The position numbers and the translations under genes were made by a program. The notes below the pieces were generated by a model. The model had not been told where the DNA came from. It saw nothing but the letters and a program-made list of their open reading frames with translations, and searched no databases. Positions 29,560 to 37,282 of a stretch of 39,026 nt of DNA are shown here, in pieces. Source of the stretch: Candidatus Kuenenbacteria bacterium RIFCSPHIGHO2_02_FULL_39_13 (lineage in GTDB: Bacteria; Patescibacteriota; Patescibacteriia; UBA2196; GWA2-42-15); assembly GCA_001783595.1 (NCBI GenBank), contig MFMW01000005.1:18377-57402 (forward strand), in the 5' to 3' direction. Each line of letters begins with the position of its first letter. Within the stretch, counting starts at the first letter, position 1.

Positions 29560-30720
29560 ATGATTGAGCCAAATAAGAACAAAGTCCTAATTTTTTCAGT
29601 TACCTATTTTCCTTTTGTCGGCGGGGCAGAAGTTGCTTTGTATGAAATTACTAAGCGCATAACTAATGTTAAATTTGATTTAATTACTGCTAAGTTTAGC
29701 CGAAATTTACCAGATTTAGAGGTTGTGGATAACATCACAGTTCACCGTGTTGGCCAAGGGAAAAAAATAGACAAGTATCTTTATCCTTTAAAGGCTTTTT
29801 TTCTTGCCCGCAAGCTGAATCGTCAAAACAATTATTATTTAATTTGGGCAATGATGGCTAATTGGGCAGGCATGGCAGCGCTAGTCTTTAAATTATTTCA
29901 CCCAAAAACAAAATACTTTCTCACTTTACAGGAAGGGGATTCCGCAGCTTTTTTAAAAGCCAGAACCTGGTTTTGGCGCCCGCTATATGCCCAAATTTAT
30001 AAAAAAGCTGATCATATCCAGGTTATTAGTCATTGGCTGGCAAAGAGAGCCAGAAGTTATGGCTATAAAAAGGAAATTAGTATTATTCCTAATGGCGTCA
30101 ACGTAGAAAAATTTAAAAACTCACAACTGCCAACTAACAACTCACAGTTAAAAAAACAATTAAATATACCGGAAAAAAATCAAATTATTTTCACTAGTTC
30201 ACGGCTGGTTAAAAAAAATGACATAGCCTCGCTTATCCGCGCTTTTGACATATTAGTTGCAAGTTGTAAGTCGTCAGTTACTTTAGTTATCGCCGGTTCT
30301 GGCAAACTTGAACAAAAATTAAAACAGCTCACTAAAGATTTAAAGTTAGAAAATAATGTCATTTTTCTTGGTCAAATTGACTATGATGAAATTTCAAAAT
30401 ACTACTCCAGCGCAGATATTTTTGTCCGTTCTTCTCTTTCTGAAGGCCAGGGCATTGCTTTTATTGAAGCTATGGCTGCCGGTTTGCCAGTTATTGCCAC
30501 TCCTGTCGGCGGTATTACTGATTTTTTACTTGATAAAAAAACAGGACTTTTTTGCCAGGTAAAAAACCCCGAGGATTTAGCTGAAAAAATAAAACTGCTT
30601 TTAGCAGATAAAAAATTATACCTTGAAATTCAAAAAAACGGTTTAGAGTTAGTCAGGCAAAAATATGACTGGAATTTAATTGCCGCAAAAATGAAAGAAA
30701 TTTTTAATAATTTAATCTAA
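29560..30720 (+). CDS. Glycosyltransferase family 4 (GT-B), with heptamer-repeat insertions
   Basis: 386 aa from the ATG at 29560 (MIEPNKNKVLIFSVTYFPFVGGAE); a longer frame beginning in the previous terminator is rejected. The GT-B donor domain has IIFTSSRLVKKNDIASLIRAF, LVIAGSGKLEQKL, VIFLGQIDYDEISKYYSSADIFVRSSLSEGQGIAFIEAMAAGLPVIATPVGG. Two short foreign stretches, about residues 187-197 (NSQLPTNNSQL) and 232-241 (LVASCKSSV), are translations of period-7 DNA repeats. The stop overlaps the start of the next gene by 1 nt. Confidence 0.9.
   Translation: MIEPNKNKVLIFSVTYFPFVGGAEVALYEITKRITNVKFDLITAKFSRNLPDLEVVDNITVHRVGQGKKIDKYLYPLKAFFLARKLNRQNNYYLIWAMMANWAGMAALVFKLFHPKTKYFLTLQEGDSAAFLKARTWFWRPLYAQIYKKADHIQVISHWLAKRARSYGYKKEISIIPNGVNVEKFKNSQLPTNNSQLKKQLNIPEKNQIIFTSSRLVKKNDIASLIRAFDILVASCKSSVTLVIAGSGKLEQKLKQLTKDLKLENNVIFLGQIDYDEISKYYSSADIFVRSSLSEGQGIAFIEAMAAGLPVIATPVGGITDFLLDKKTGLFCQVKNPEDLAEKIKLLLADKKLYLEIQKNGLELVRQKYDWNLIAAKMKEIFNNLI
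30120..30147. repeat. In-frame CTNNCAA heptamer array in the GT4 gene
   Basis: Four period-7 units: CTCACAA, CTGCCAA, CTAACAA, CTCACAG. The array is the reverse complement in type of the TTGNNAG array 105 bp downstream. Confidence 0.75.
30253..30280. repeat. In-frame TTGNNAG heptamer array in the GT4 gene (inverted type)
   Basis: TTAG followed by TTGCAAG, TTGTAAG, TCGTCAG, TTA. The unit TTGNNAG is the complement of CTNNCAA at 30120. Confidence 0.7.
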
Positions 30721-32327
30721 TGATCAAATTTGCCATTAAGCATATTAAGAAACGCGCACAATTTTTCAAATACTGCGTTGGCGGCGGTACGGCTTTTATT
30801 GTTGATTTCAGTTTGCTCTATATCTTCACTGAATTTCTCGGCCTGTGGTATCTTTGGTCAGCCAGCGCTTCATTTATCATTGCCGTTTATGTTAATTATT
30901 TAATTCAAAAGTTCTGGACGTTTAAATCAAGCGGTCAGCGCGCTCTGCGCCAATTCCTCGTCTTTAGCGCCGTGCAAATTGTCGGGCTTTTTATCAACAA
31001 CACAACGATCTATATTTTAGTAGAAAGTTTTGGCCTGTGGTATATGTTTTCCAAAGCCGCTGCCGCTGCCATTGTTCTCATCTGGAATTTTTGGGCAAGC
31101 AAGATGTTTGTTTTCAATGACAAATTTTTGAACCAGAAAGCGCAAATTATCATTGCCGCTGAAATCTTTCCGCCTGACATTGGCGGCCCGGCCACTTACA
31201 CTTACCGCATCGCCAAATATCTGGCAAATCAAAAGATAAATTTTAAAATTATCTGCTATGCCACGGTTATCCCTAAAAAAAGCCGAGAAGAATTTGGTCG
31301 GCGGGTTACCCGCATTTCCAGTTTCTTGCCTTTAGCCATTAAATATTTTATCTATTTTATCAATCTTTTTGTACTCTCTTTGTCAATCTCTGCCAAGGTT
31401 ATTTATGCCCAAGGCCCAGTTGCTTCAGGATTGCCCGCGGTGCTAGTCGGAAAAATTTTACGTAAACGGGTAGTTATCAAAATAGTCGGTGATTATGGCT
31501 GGGAGCAAGCCAGAATGTTCCATGCCAGCGAACGGAGCATTGATGATTGGCAGCATCAAAGAGTCTTTAAAGCTCAAAATTCGTTGATTAATCTAAAACT
31601 AAAATTTATCTGCCAAGTGCAAAAATTCGTTGCGCGACAAGCTAACGCCATTATCGTTCCTTCGCATTATTTAAAGAATTTAGTTATCGCCTGGGGTGTG
31701 CGCGAACAGAAAATTAAAGTTATTTATAATGCGGTTGATTTCCAATTTTACGAGCTCCATAGCCAAAAAGAGGCTAAGGAAAAAATAAAAATTGACGGCG
31801 ATCTTATTTTAACAGTTGGCCGTTTGATTCCTTGGAAAGGCATGGACACCTTGATTTCAATTATGCCTGAAATAAAAAAGATTAATCCTTGTTTTAAATT
31901 AGTTATTGCCGGTTCGGGGTCGGAAGAAAAAAATTTAAAACTACTGATTAAAGATTTAAAACTGACTAGTTCGGTCATTATGGCCGGCCGGCTGTCTCAA
32001 CAGGAAATGTCAAAATTCTATCAAGCCTCTTCGCTTTTTGTCCTTAATTCGTCTTATGAAGGTCTGTCGCATGTTATTTTAGAGGCCATGTATTACAAAC
32101 TGCCCATCATTGCATCAGCTGTCGGCGGCAATCCAGAGCTTATTCAAGATGATTATAACGGCTGTTTAGTGGAATATAATAATAAACAAGCATGGCTAGC
32201 TGCCATTAAAAGGCTGTGGGAGAGCAATTCGCTCCGCGAACGATTTTGCTCAAGCCCGCTGGTTAAAATGGATGTTTTTAGTTTTGACCATATGGTCCGT
32301 GATACTATAAAAATTTTAAATTTTTAA
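30720..32327 (+). CDS. GtrA-like membrane domain fused to a GT4 glycosyltransferase
   Basis: 535 aa. Residues about 13-135 are a GtrA/DPMS-like four-helix membrane domain (FFKYCVGGGTAFIVDFSLLYIF, VNYLIQKFWTFKS, FWASKMFVFND). From about 139 a complete GT-B enzyme follows (IIIAAEIFPPDIGGPATYTYR, KVIYNAVDFQFYE, LILTVGRLIPWKGMDTLIS, LVIAGSGSEEKNLK, SSYEGLSHVILEAMYYKLPIIAS). GtrA proteins are thought to flip lipid-linked sugars, so the fusion would couple flipping or lipid-carrier binding with sugar transfer (inference). Confidence 0.88.
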   Translation: MIKFAIKHIKKRAQFFKYCVGGGTAFIVDFSLLYIFTEFLGLWYLWSASASFIIAVYVNYLIQKFWTFKSSGQRALRQFLVFSAVQIVGLFINNTTIYILVESFGLWYMFSKAAAAAIVLIWNFWASKMFVFNDKFLNQKAQIIIAAEIFPPDIGGPATYTYRIAKYLANQKINFKIICYATVIPKKSREEFGRRVTRISSFLPLAIKYFIYFINLFVLSLSISAKVIYAQGPVASGLPAVLVGKILRKRVVIKIVGDYGWEQARMFHASERSIDDWQHQRVFKAQNSLINLKLKFICQVQKFVARQANAIIVPSHYLKNLVIAWGVREQKIKVIYNAVDFQFYELHSQKEAKEKIKIDGDLILTVGRLIPWKGMDTLISIMPEIKKINPCFKLVIAGSGSEEKNLKLLIKDLKLTSSVIMAGRLSQQEMSKFYQASSLFVLNSSYEGLSHVILEAMYYKLPIIASAVGGNPELIQDDYNGCLVEYNNKQAWLAAIKRLWESNSLRERFCSSPLVKMDVFSFDHMVRDTIKILNF

Positions 32328-32332
32328 AAAAT

Positions 32333-33925
32333 ATGGCTGCTTTTCCCAACGCTATTGCCAACTGGCTGGACAACTATTGCGCAGTCATTGCCAGCCAAAA
32401 AGAAAAAACCCCAGGTGCCACTGTTGAAGTGAGTGATGCCGCTGGCAAGCTGGCTTTTATTTATGAAAAAATCAGAAATACCGTTGACTATAAAGACGAC
32501 CATCTCTTACGGAAGCATGCCATTGCCCGCATGCTCAAGCGCTTAGCCGTCCCGGGCGCCAAAGGCTCAACCATTGCCTTGCCATTGGTTGAAGAATTAA
32601 TTCGGGCAAGATACCTGCCCAACAAAGCCGTCTTTGATATGTCTGTGGAGCAGATTCGTCATGCCATCAATAAATATATTGTGATTTACAATTCAGCAAT
32701 TGATAAAAATTATAACTCCCGAGAATTAAGAAAATTTTATGATTGGCTGATTCATCTGGCCGCCTGTGAAATAGAAGAAATCTTAGTTCCCGCCAGAGAA
32801 ACTTTAATTACCGTTGATGCCATGCATCGGGTCGTCAGACAAAATGTTATTTTAGACGGCAATTCAGGGCTTGATCCAATTGATCAAAATATTCAAATAT
32901 ATATCGCCGTTCTAAAATCCCTGATTAAAGCCGACGAGATGACAATCAACTATTTTCTTTTTAAATACTATTTTCCAGATTGGCAGAAGTTAACGCTGGC
33001 TCAAGTTGAAAAGCTGGTCGGGCAAATTTGGCAGATTAAATATCTAATTCAAGCCCACGCCGTTTATCATTTAAATGAAAAATTAACCCACGAATTTAAA
33101 AAATATGCCGTTGTTTTCTGGATACTGCAAGATATTATCAGCCAAAACCCCGGCCAGTTTCAGAATATTTTTGCTTCAAGAGAACTCCTGACTGAAGAAA
33201 TTAAAAAAGTCTGCCATAAAAAATATAAAAGCATTGGCAAAAAAGTCCGCACAGCCATTGTCCGTTCAGTTATCTATATCTTCCTGACAAAAATGATTTT
33301 TGGTCTTTTACTTGAATTTCCATACGATTATTTCTTTCTAGAAAAAGTCCAATGGCTGCCGCTCTCAATCAATGCTCTTTTCCCGCCAGTGCTTATGGCC
33401 GCCATCGGTATGAGCATCAGGACGCCCAAAGAAGACAACACCCAAGCCATCATCGCTGAAGTTGACAACATTGTTTATTGCAGTCAGGGCAAAGAACATC
33501 GTGTCAAAATCAGACAGCCAAAACATGGTTTTGGTTTCTACTTATCGCAAACCATTTATGCCATTCTCTATCTTATTTCTTTCGGTTTGGTTATTTACGG
33601 TCTTGCCCAGCTGCTTTTCAGTTTTGCGAGTATGATAATTTTTATCTTTTTTCTGACCATGGTCAGCTTCTTTTCCCTGCGCATCAGAAAAACCGCTGCC
33701 GAGCTGATTATTCTGGAACAGCGGGAAAGATTTTTAACTGTTATTTTTACTTTTCTGGCCATTCCTGTTTTGCGCGTCGGCCGCTGGATTTCAGTTCATT
33801 CGTCAAAAATCAACGTCTTTATTTTTATGCTTGATTTTTTTATTGAAACCCCGTTTAAAATTTTTATCCGCATTTTTGAAGACCTAGTGGTCTTTGTTAA
33901 AGAAAAAAGAGATGAGATGCTCTAA
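32333..33925 (+). CDS. Uncharacterised multi-pass membrane protein
   Basis: 530 aa, not recognised. Residues about 1-300 are helical and soluble-looking (NTVDYKDDHLLRKHAIARMLKRL, LVEELIRARYLPNK). Hydrophobic helices occur near 308-330, 340-360, 415-455 and 475-495. The C-terminus is basic (KEKRDEML). It lies between the GtrA-GT fusion and murF with 5 bp before and an overlap after, so it belongs to a surface-glycan/cell-wall operon. Confidence 0.7.
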   Translation: MAAFPNAIANWLDNYCAVIASQKEKTPGATVEVSDAAGKLAFIYEKIRNTVDYKDDHLLRKHAIARMLKRLAVPGAKGSTIALPLVEELIRARYLPNKAVFDMSVEQIRHAINKYIVIYNSAIDKNYNSRELRKFYDWLIHLAACEIEEILVPARETLITVDAMHRVVRQNVILDGNSGLDPIDQNIQIYIAVLKSLIKADEMTINYFLFKYYFPDWQKLTLAQVEKLVGQIWQIKYLIQAHAVYHLNEKLTHEFKKYAVVFWILQDIISQNPGQFQNIFASRELLTEEIKKVCHKKYKSIGKKVRTAIVRSVIYIFLTKMIFGLLLEFPYDYFFLEKVQWLPLSINALFPPVLMAAIGMSIRTPKEDNTQAIIAEVDNIVYCSQGKEHRVKIRQPKHGFGFYLSQTIYAILYLISFGLVIYGLAQLLFSFASMIIFIFFLTMVSFFSLRIRKTAAELIILEQRERFLTVIFTFLAIPVLRVGRWISVHSSKINVFIFMLDFFIETPFKIFIRIFEDLVVFVKEKRDEML

Positions 33926-35168
33926 AAAAACAATCCAATACATTTTAAAATCATTGGCCAAGGCAATCTTAAAAAAATATCAGCCTGATGTTATCGGCAT
34001 CACCGGTTCTGTGGGCAAAACCTCAACCAAGATGGCCATTCAAACCGTTTTAAAAAATGATTTTAAAGTCCGCGCTAGCCAAAAAAGCTATAATACCGAA
34101 ACTGGCGTGCCATTGACTGTTATTGGCGCGGATAATCCGGGCCACGATATTTTTGGCTGGCTGGCCGTGTTTTTAAAAGCTATATTTTTGATTTTTGCTC
34201 GCGATAAAAATTATCCGCAAATTTTTATTCTGGAAATGGCCGCTGACCATCCGGGTGATATTGAATATCTGACTGATATTGCCAGGCCAAAGATCGGCCT
34301 CATCACTTCAGTCGGCCCGACCCATCTTGAATTTTTTGGCTCTGTGGCCAACGTAGCCAGAGAAAAAAGCACCATGATTACCAGTCTTCATACTACTGAT
34401 TATGCCGTGATTAATAACGACCAAAAGACATTAGCGGAGCTAGCCAAAAAAACTAAGGCTCAACTTTTAACTTATGGCTTGAAGCAGGCTGATTTAACTG
34501 CCAGTGATATTAAATTTAATCAGGATAGCGCTGGCCTTTATTTTAAGATAAATTATAAATATGATAGCGCTAGCGTAAATTTGCCTAATATGTTGGGCCG
34601 GCCAGTCGTCTATGCGTTTTTGGCCGCCAGCGCGGTTGGCATTATCTATCATCTTGACCTGAAAAAAATTGCCCAGCGGCTGGAACATTTTGAAAATCCA
34701 CCGGGCCGCTTGAATTTATTGCCCGGCATTAAATGCACCCGTATTATAGACGACTCATATAACTCTTCCCCTCTGGCAGCCAAAGCTGCTTTGGAAACAT
34801 TGAGCCAATTAAAATGCGCTGGCAATAAATTCGCAGTTCTGGGCGATATGCTTGAACTTGGCGATTATACAAAAAAAGCCCACCAAGAAATAGGGGAGTT
34901 GGTTGCCAAGCTGGCAATAGATTATCTAATTACCGTGGGCGAACGTTCTCACCATACGGCTGAATCAGCCAAAGAATTCGGCATGAATCCGGATAGAATT
35001 TTTAGTTTTGACAATCCGGAAAACGCCGGCTGTTTCCTCCAAGAGCGCATTGCAGAAGGCGATTTAATCCTGATTAAAGGCTCTGCCGCTATGTCTATGG
35101 AGCGCATCACCAAAGAAATAATGGCCGAGCCAAAAAGAGCAGGTGAACTGTTAGTTAGACAAAAATAA
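33912..35168 (+). CDS. murF: UDP-N-acetylmuramoyl-tripeptide--D-alanyl-D-alanine ligase (MurF)
   Basis: 418 aa from the ATG at 33912, which overlaps the previous gene by 14 bp; a TTG 18 nt upstream is an alternative. Mur-ligase features: VIGITGSVGKTSTK (P-loop, residues 28-40), SYNTETGVPLT, ILEMAADHPGDIEYLTDIARPKIGLITSVGPTHLEFFGS, then RIIDDSYNSSPLAAKAALETL (PGRLN before it) and VLGDMLELGDYTKKAH. Completes the cytoplasmic peptidoglycan precursor. The set MurF plus MltG indicates a real murein wall. Confidence 0.93.
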   Translation: MRCSKKTIQYILKSLAKAILKKYQPDVIGITGSVGKTSTKMAIQTVLKNDFKVRASQKSYNTETGVPLTVIGADNPGHDIFGWLAVFLKAIFLIFARDKNYPQIFILEMAADHPGDIEYLTDIARPKIGLITSVGPTHLEFFGSVANVAREKSTMITSLHTTDYAVINNDQKTLAELAKKTKAQLLTYGLKQADLTASDIKFNQDSAGLYFKINYKYDSASVNLPNMLGRPVVYAFLAASAVGIIYHLDLKKIAQRLEHFENPPGRLNLLPGIKCTRIIDDSYNSSPLAAKAALETLSQLKCAGNKFAVLGDMLELGDYTKKAHQEIGELVAKLAIDYLITVGERSHHTAESAKEFGMNPDRIFSFDNPENAGCFLQERIAEGDLILIKGSAAMSMERITKEIMAEPKRAGELLVRQK

Positions 35169-35179
35169 AAGTTTGATTT

Positions 35180-35220
35180 TGGTAGCCCGTAGGGGAATCA
35201 AACCCCTTTTATCAGGATGA
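35180..35220 (-). pseudogene. 3' half of a split tRNA-Glu (with encoded CCA)
   Basis: Read on the minus strand: TCATCCTGAT (end of the anticodon loop and 3' anticodon stem), AAAA, T-arm GGGG-TTTGATT-CCCC, acceptor strand ACGGGCT, then ACCA. T-loop position 56, normally C, is T. Its acceptor strand pairs fully with GGCCCGT of the 5' half at 35318-35339, on the other side of the inserted tRNA. Confidence 0.8.
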
Positions 35221-35233
35221 CCCCTCACCTTTT
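35221..35233. repeat. Left arm of the 13-bp inverted repeat flanking the inner tRNA
   Basis: CCCCTCACCTTTT, exact complement of AAAAGGTGAGGGG at 35305-35317. Its inner 10 bases equal the arms of the hairpin at 27663-27685. Confidence 0.9.
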
Positions 35234-35304
35234 ACCGCCACGGGGAATTGAACCCCGGTTACCAGGATGAGAACCTGGCGTCCTAACCATTAGACGATAG
35301 CGGC
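35233..35304 (-). tRNA. tRNA-Glu (anticodon CTC)
   Basis: 72-nt cloverleaf on the minus strand. Acceptor GCCGCTA / TGGCGGT (two G-U pairs), D-arm around GTCTAATGGTTAGGAC, anticodon stem CCAGG-TTCTCAT-CCTGG with anticodon CTC at 34-36, T-arm CGGGG-TTCAATT-CCCCG. The overall body matches tRNA-Glu. The 3' CCA is not encoded (AAAA follows). The 13-bp inverted repeat abuts both ends of the acceptor stem, which could extend it to a 20-bp helix. Confidence 0.9.
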
Positions 35305-35317
35305 AAAAGGTGAGGGG
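35305..35317. repeat. Right arm of the 13-bp inverted repeat flanking the inner tRNA
   Basis: AAAAGGTGAGGGG, complement of 35221-35233; directly adjacent to nucleotide 1 of the inner tRNA. Confidence 0.9.
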
Positions 35318-35339
35318 CTAATCATTAGACGAACGGGCC
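35318..35339 (-). pseudogene. 5' half of the split tRNA-Glu
   Basis: Minus strand GGCCCGT-TC-GTCTAATGATTAG: the acceptor 5' strand and the D-arm up to TTAG. It begins 3 bp after the stop codon of the thioredoxin-DsbD gene. About 12-13 nt (the D-stem 3' strand, the anticodon stem 5' strand and the first loop bases) are missing relative to a normal tRNA-Glu, replaced by the inserted unit. Confidence 0.8.
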
Positions 35340-35342
35340 GAA

Positions 35343-36578
35343 TTACTTGAACATTAAAAGCTGTGGGTTAATGAGCATTATCACCCCCAGTATCAAAAGC
35401 AAAATGCCGCCGATTAAATGCGAATATTTTATATATTTATTACTGCTAATTAAAAGCTGCCAGGTAAATCCAGCTATCAAAAGCACCGCAATATCGTCCA
35501 GCATATAGAAAAAATCATAAGTCAGCAAATAGAGATAGTAGCCGATTTTAGATAAATTATTTTGTGACAGCACCTGCGTATAAACCGCGGGAATACCGGC
35601 TGAACAAAGCAATTCAATTAAATTAACGCTAAAGGCCACCAATGCCACGGCAATTATTATGGCCAAAACCGATTTTTTTTGTATGGCGCGTTCCAGTCTG
35701 GCAATTAGTTTATTTTTAGTCGTTGCTGAAGTTACTTCGCAAGTCAATGCCGCCTGCTTTCTTTTTTTATAAAAATCATTCAGAAAATATATGCCCACCC
35801 CGACAGCCAGAATTCCAATCAGAATTTTGACCGCTGCCAGATAACCGACAAATAAAAAAGTATTAAACCAAGCTGTTAAAAACAGGAAATATGATAGGCT
35901 AGAGGCAATGATAAAAGTGCTGCCCACCAGCCACAGCTTTTTCTTTGAGCCAGTATTAATTAAAAGCGTAATTAAAACAGCCAAAGCCCACATAGAGCAT
36001 GGATTAAAGCCGTCTAATGTGCCCAAGATCACTGTTAGCAAAGGCAATGACAAATTTTTCAAATTAATCTCGCCAATCAGCGGATATTTTATTTTTTCCC
36101 CTATTGGAGATGCTGGTATTGGTTCGCTGCCGCCAGTATTATCCATCTTGCTTTTTACAATATATATATCCAAGAGCTGTTTTATCTTGGCGCCGGTCGT
36201 ATCTTCACTGCTAAAACCGAGCACCAGTTCATCGCCAATCACAGTGACTGGCACAGAGCCAGTTGCTTGCCCGCTTTTTTCTTGTGTCACCTGCAGTAGC
36301 AGCTGATAGTTTGCCTTATCATTCCAAGTTTCAAAGTTTAACCAGTCAATTTCCGGATAATCGTCTTTTATTTTTTGCAAAAAAATTGCTTCGTCATGGC
36401 AATGCGGACAGCCATCTCCCCAGAAAAAATAGACCGGCAGTTTTTCACTTTTTTGCGCCAACTGCGCTTGGCTCTCATTGGGCGCGTTAAGAGCGGCTTG
36501 GGCAGTCCCTGTATTAAAAAATACTCCCACTGCCAATAGGATAGTTAAAAACAGGCTAAATATAACAATCTTTTTCAT
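35343..36578 (-). CDS. Thioredoxin-like domain fused to a DsbD/CcdA-type membrane protein
   Basis: 411 aa. Signal peptide (residues 1-28, ending TAQAA), an extracytoplasmic thioredoxin-like domain with FFWGDGCPHC (C57, C60) and SVPVTVIGDE (cis-Pro), then from about 170 a CcdA/DsbD-like domain of about six helices with paired cysteines in FNPCSMWALAVL and LLCSAGIPAVY. Would pass electrons across the membrane to extracytoplasmic thiols, in reverse order of the usual DsbD layout. Suits a Cys-containing pilus/secretome. Confidence 0.85.
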   Translation of the reverse strand: MKKIVIFSLFLTILLAVGVFFNTGTAQAALNAPNESQAQLAQKSEKLPVYFFWGDGCPHCHDEAIFLQKIKDDYPEIDWLNFETWNDKANYQLLLQVTQEKSGQATGSVPVTVIGDELVLGFSSEDTTGAKIKQLLDIYIVKSKMDNTGGSEPIPASPIGEKIKYPLIGEINLKNLSLPLLTVILGTLDGFNPCSMWALAVLITLLINTGSKKKLWLVGSTFIIASSLSYFLFLTAWFNTFLFVGYLAAVKILIGILAVGVGIYFLNDFYKKRKQAALTCEVTSATTKNKLIARLERAIQKKSVLAIIIAVALVAFSVNLIELLCSAGIPAVYTQVLSQNNLSKIGYYLYLLTYDFFYMLDDIAVLLIAGFTWQLLISSNKYIKYSHLIGGILLLILGVIMLINPQLLMFK

Positions 36579-36689
36579 GTAATTGATTATAAACCAAAAA
36601 TTAATTCAGGTCAATTTTGACTAAAATCAGTTTTTTTTGTAAAATAAGCAGTAACAAAGCTAATAATTTTTTAATTTAAAAAATTTAAC

Positions 36690-37280
36690 ATGAGCGCCTA
36701 TTACAATCTCAAGGCCATAATCTTAAAGCGTCAAGATTTTCGCGAAGATGATTTGCTCGTCACGGCATATTCGCGCGAAAAGGGTAAAGCCATTCTTCAG
36801 GCCAAGGGCGCTAAAAAGATATTAAGCAAGCTCGCCGGCCATTTGGAGCCGGTCTCTTTGTCTTATCTCAATGTGGTTGACGGCCGTTCCATTGACCAGC
36901 TCATTGGCGCGGAAATGCGCCAAAGTTACGGAAAAATAAAAACCAACCTCGCCAAACTTTCCCCGGCCGGCTGGTTTCTGAATTTGCTTGATCAGATGAC
37001 GATGGAAAATCATTCGGATCCGCGCATTTTTCAACTTACCCAAAAATACCTTGACTTTTTAGAGCAAGAGAGCAAAGATTACGAAATAGCTAAATTGGCG
37101 GTCGGGTTTAAGTTGCTGCATCTGTTAGGTTTGAATCCGGCCGCTAAAACTGAAGTTGAGCTTAAAGATGAGATAGGGTTTATTGTTAAAAACAATATTG
37201 AGGAGATTTATAAAAATAAAGAGATACAAATTAATCAGAATAAATTGGAAAAAATTTTGAATCAAGAAATACAAACATAA
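36690..37280 (+). CDS. recO: DNA repair protein RecO (short form)
   Basis: 196 aa. N-terminal OB fold (LKAIILKRQDFREDDLLVTAYSREKGKAILQAKGAKKI, LEPVSLSYLNVVDGRSIDQLIGAE) and the helical region (LDFLEQESKDYEIAKLAVGFKLLHLLGLNP). The zinc-finger part and C-terminal region of 240-aa RecO proteins are shortened. Loads RecA in the RecFOR pathway. Starts 111 bp after the divergent thioredoxin gene and is followed 2 bp later by tgt. Confidence 0.88.
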   Translation: MSAYYNLKAIILKRQDFREDDLLVTAYSREKGKAILQAKGAKKILSKLAGHLEPVSLSYLNVVDGRSIDQLIGAEMRQSYGKIKTNLAKLSPAGWFLNLLDQMTMENHSDPRIFQLTQKYLDFLEQESKDYEIAKLAVGFKLLHLLGLNPAAKTEVELKDEIGFIVKNNIEEIYKNKEIQINQNKLEKILNQEIQT

Positions 37281-37282
37281 AT

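Noticed and set aside
35233-35304. Group I intron or archaeal-type tRNA intron reading of the insert
   Set aside because: Simple removal of the 97-nt insert does not restore a cloverleaf because about 12-13 nt of the outer tRNA are gone.
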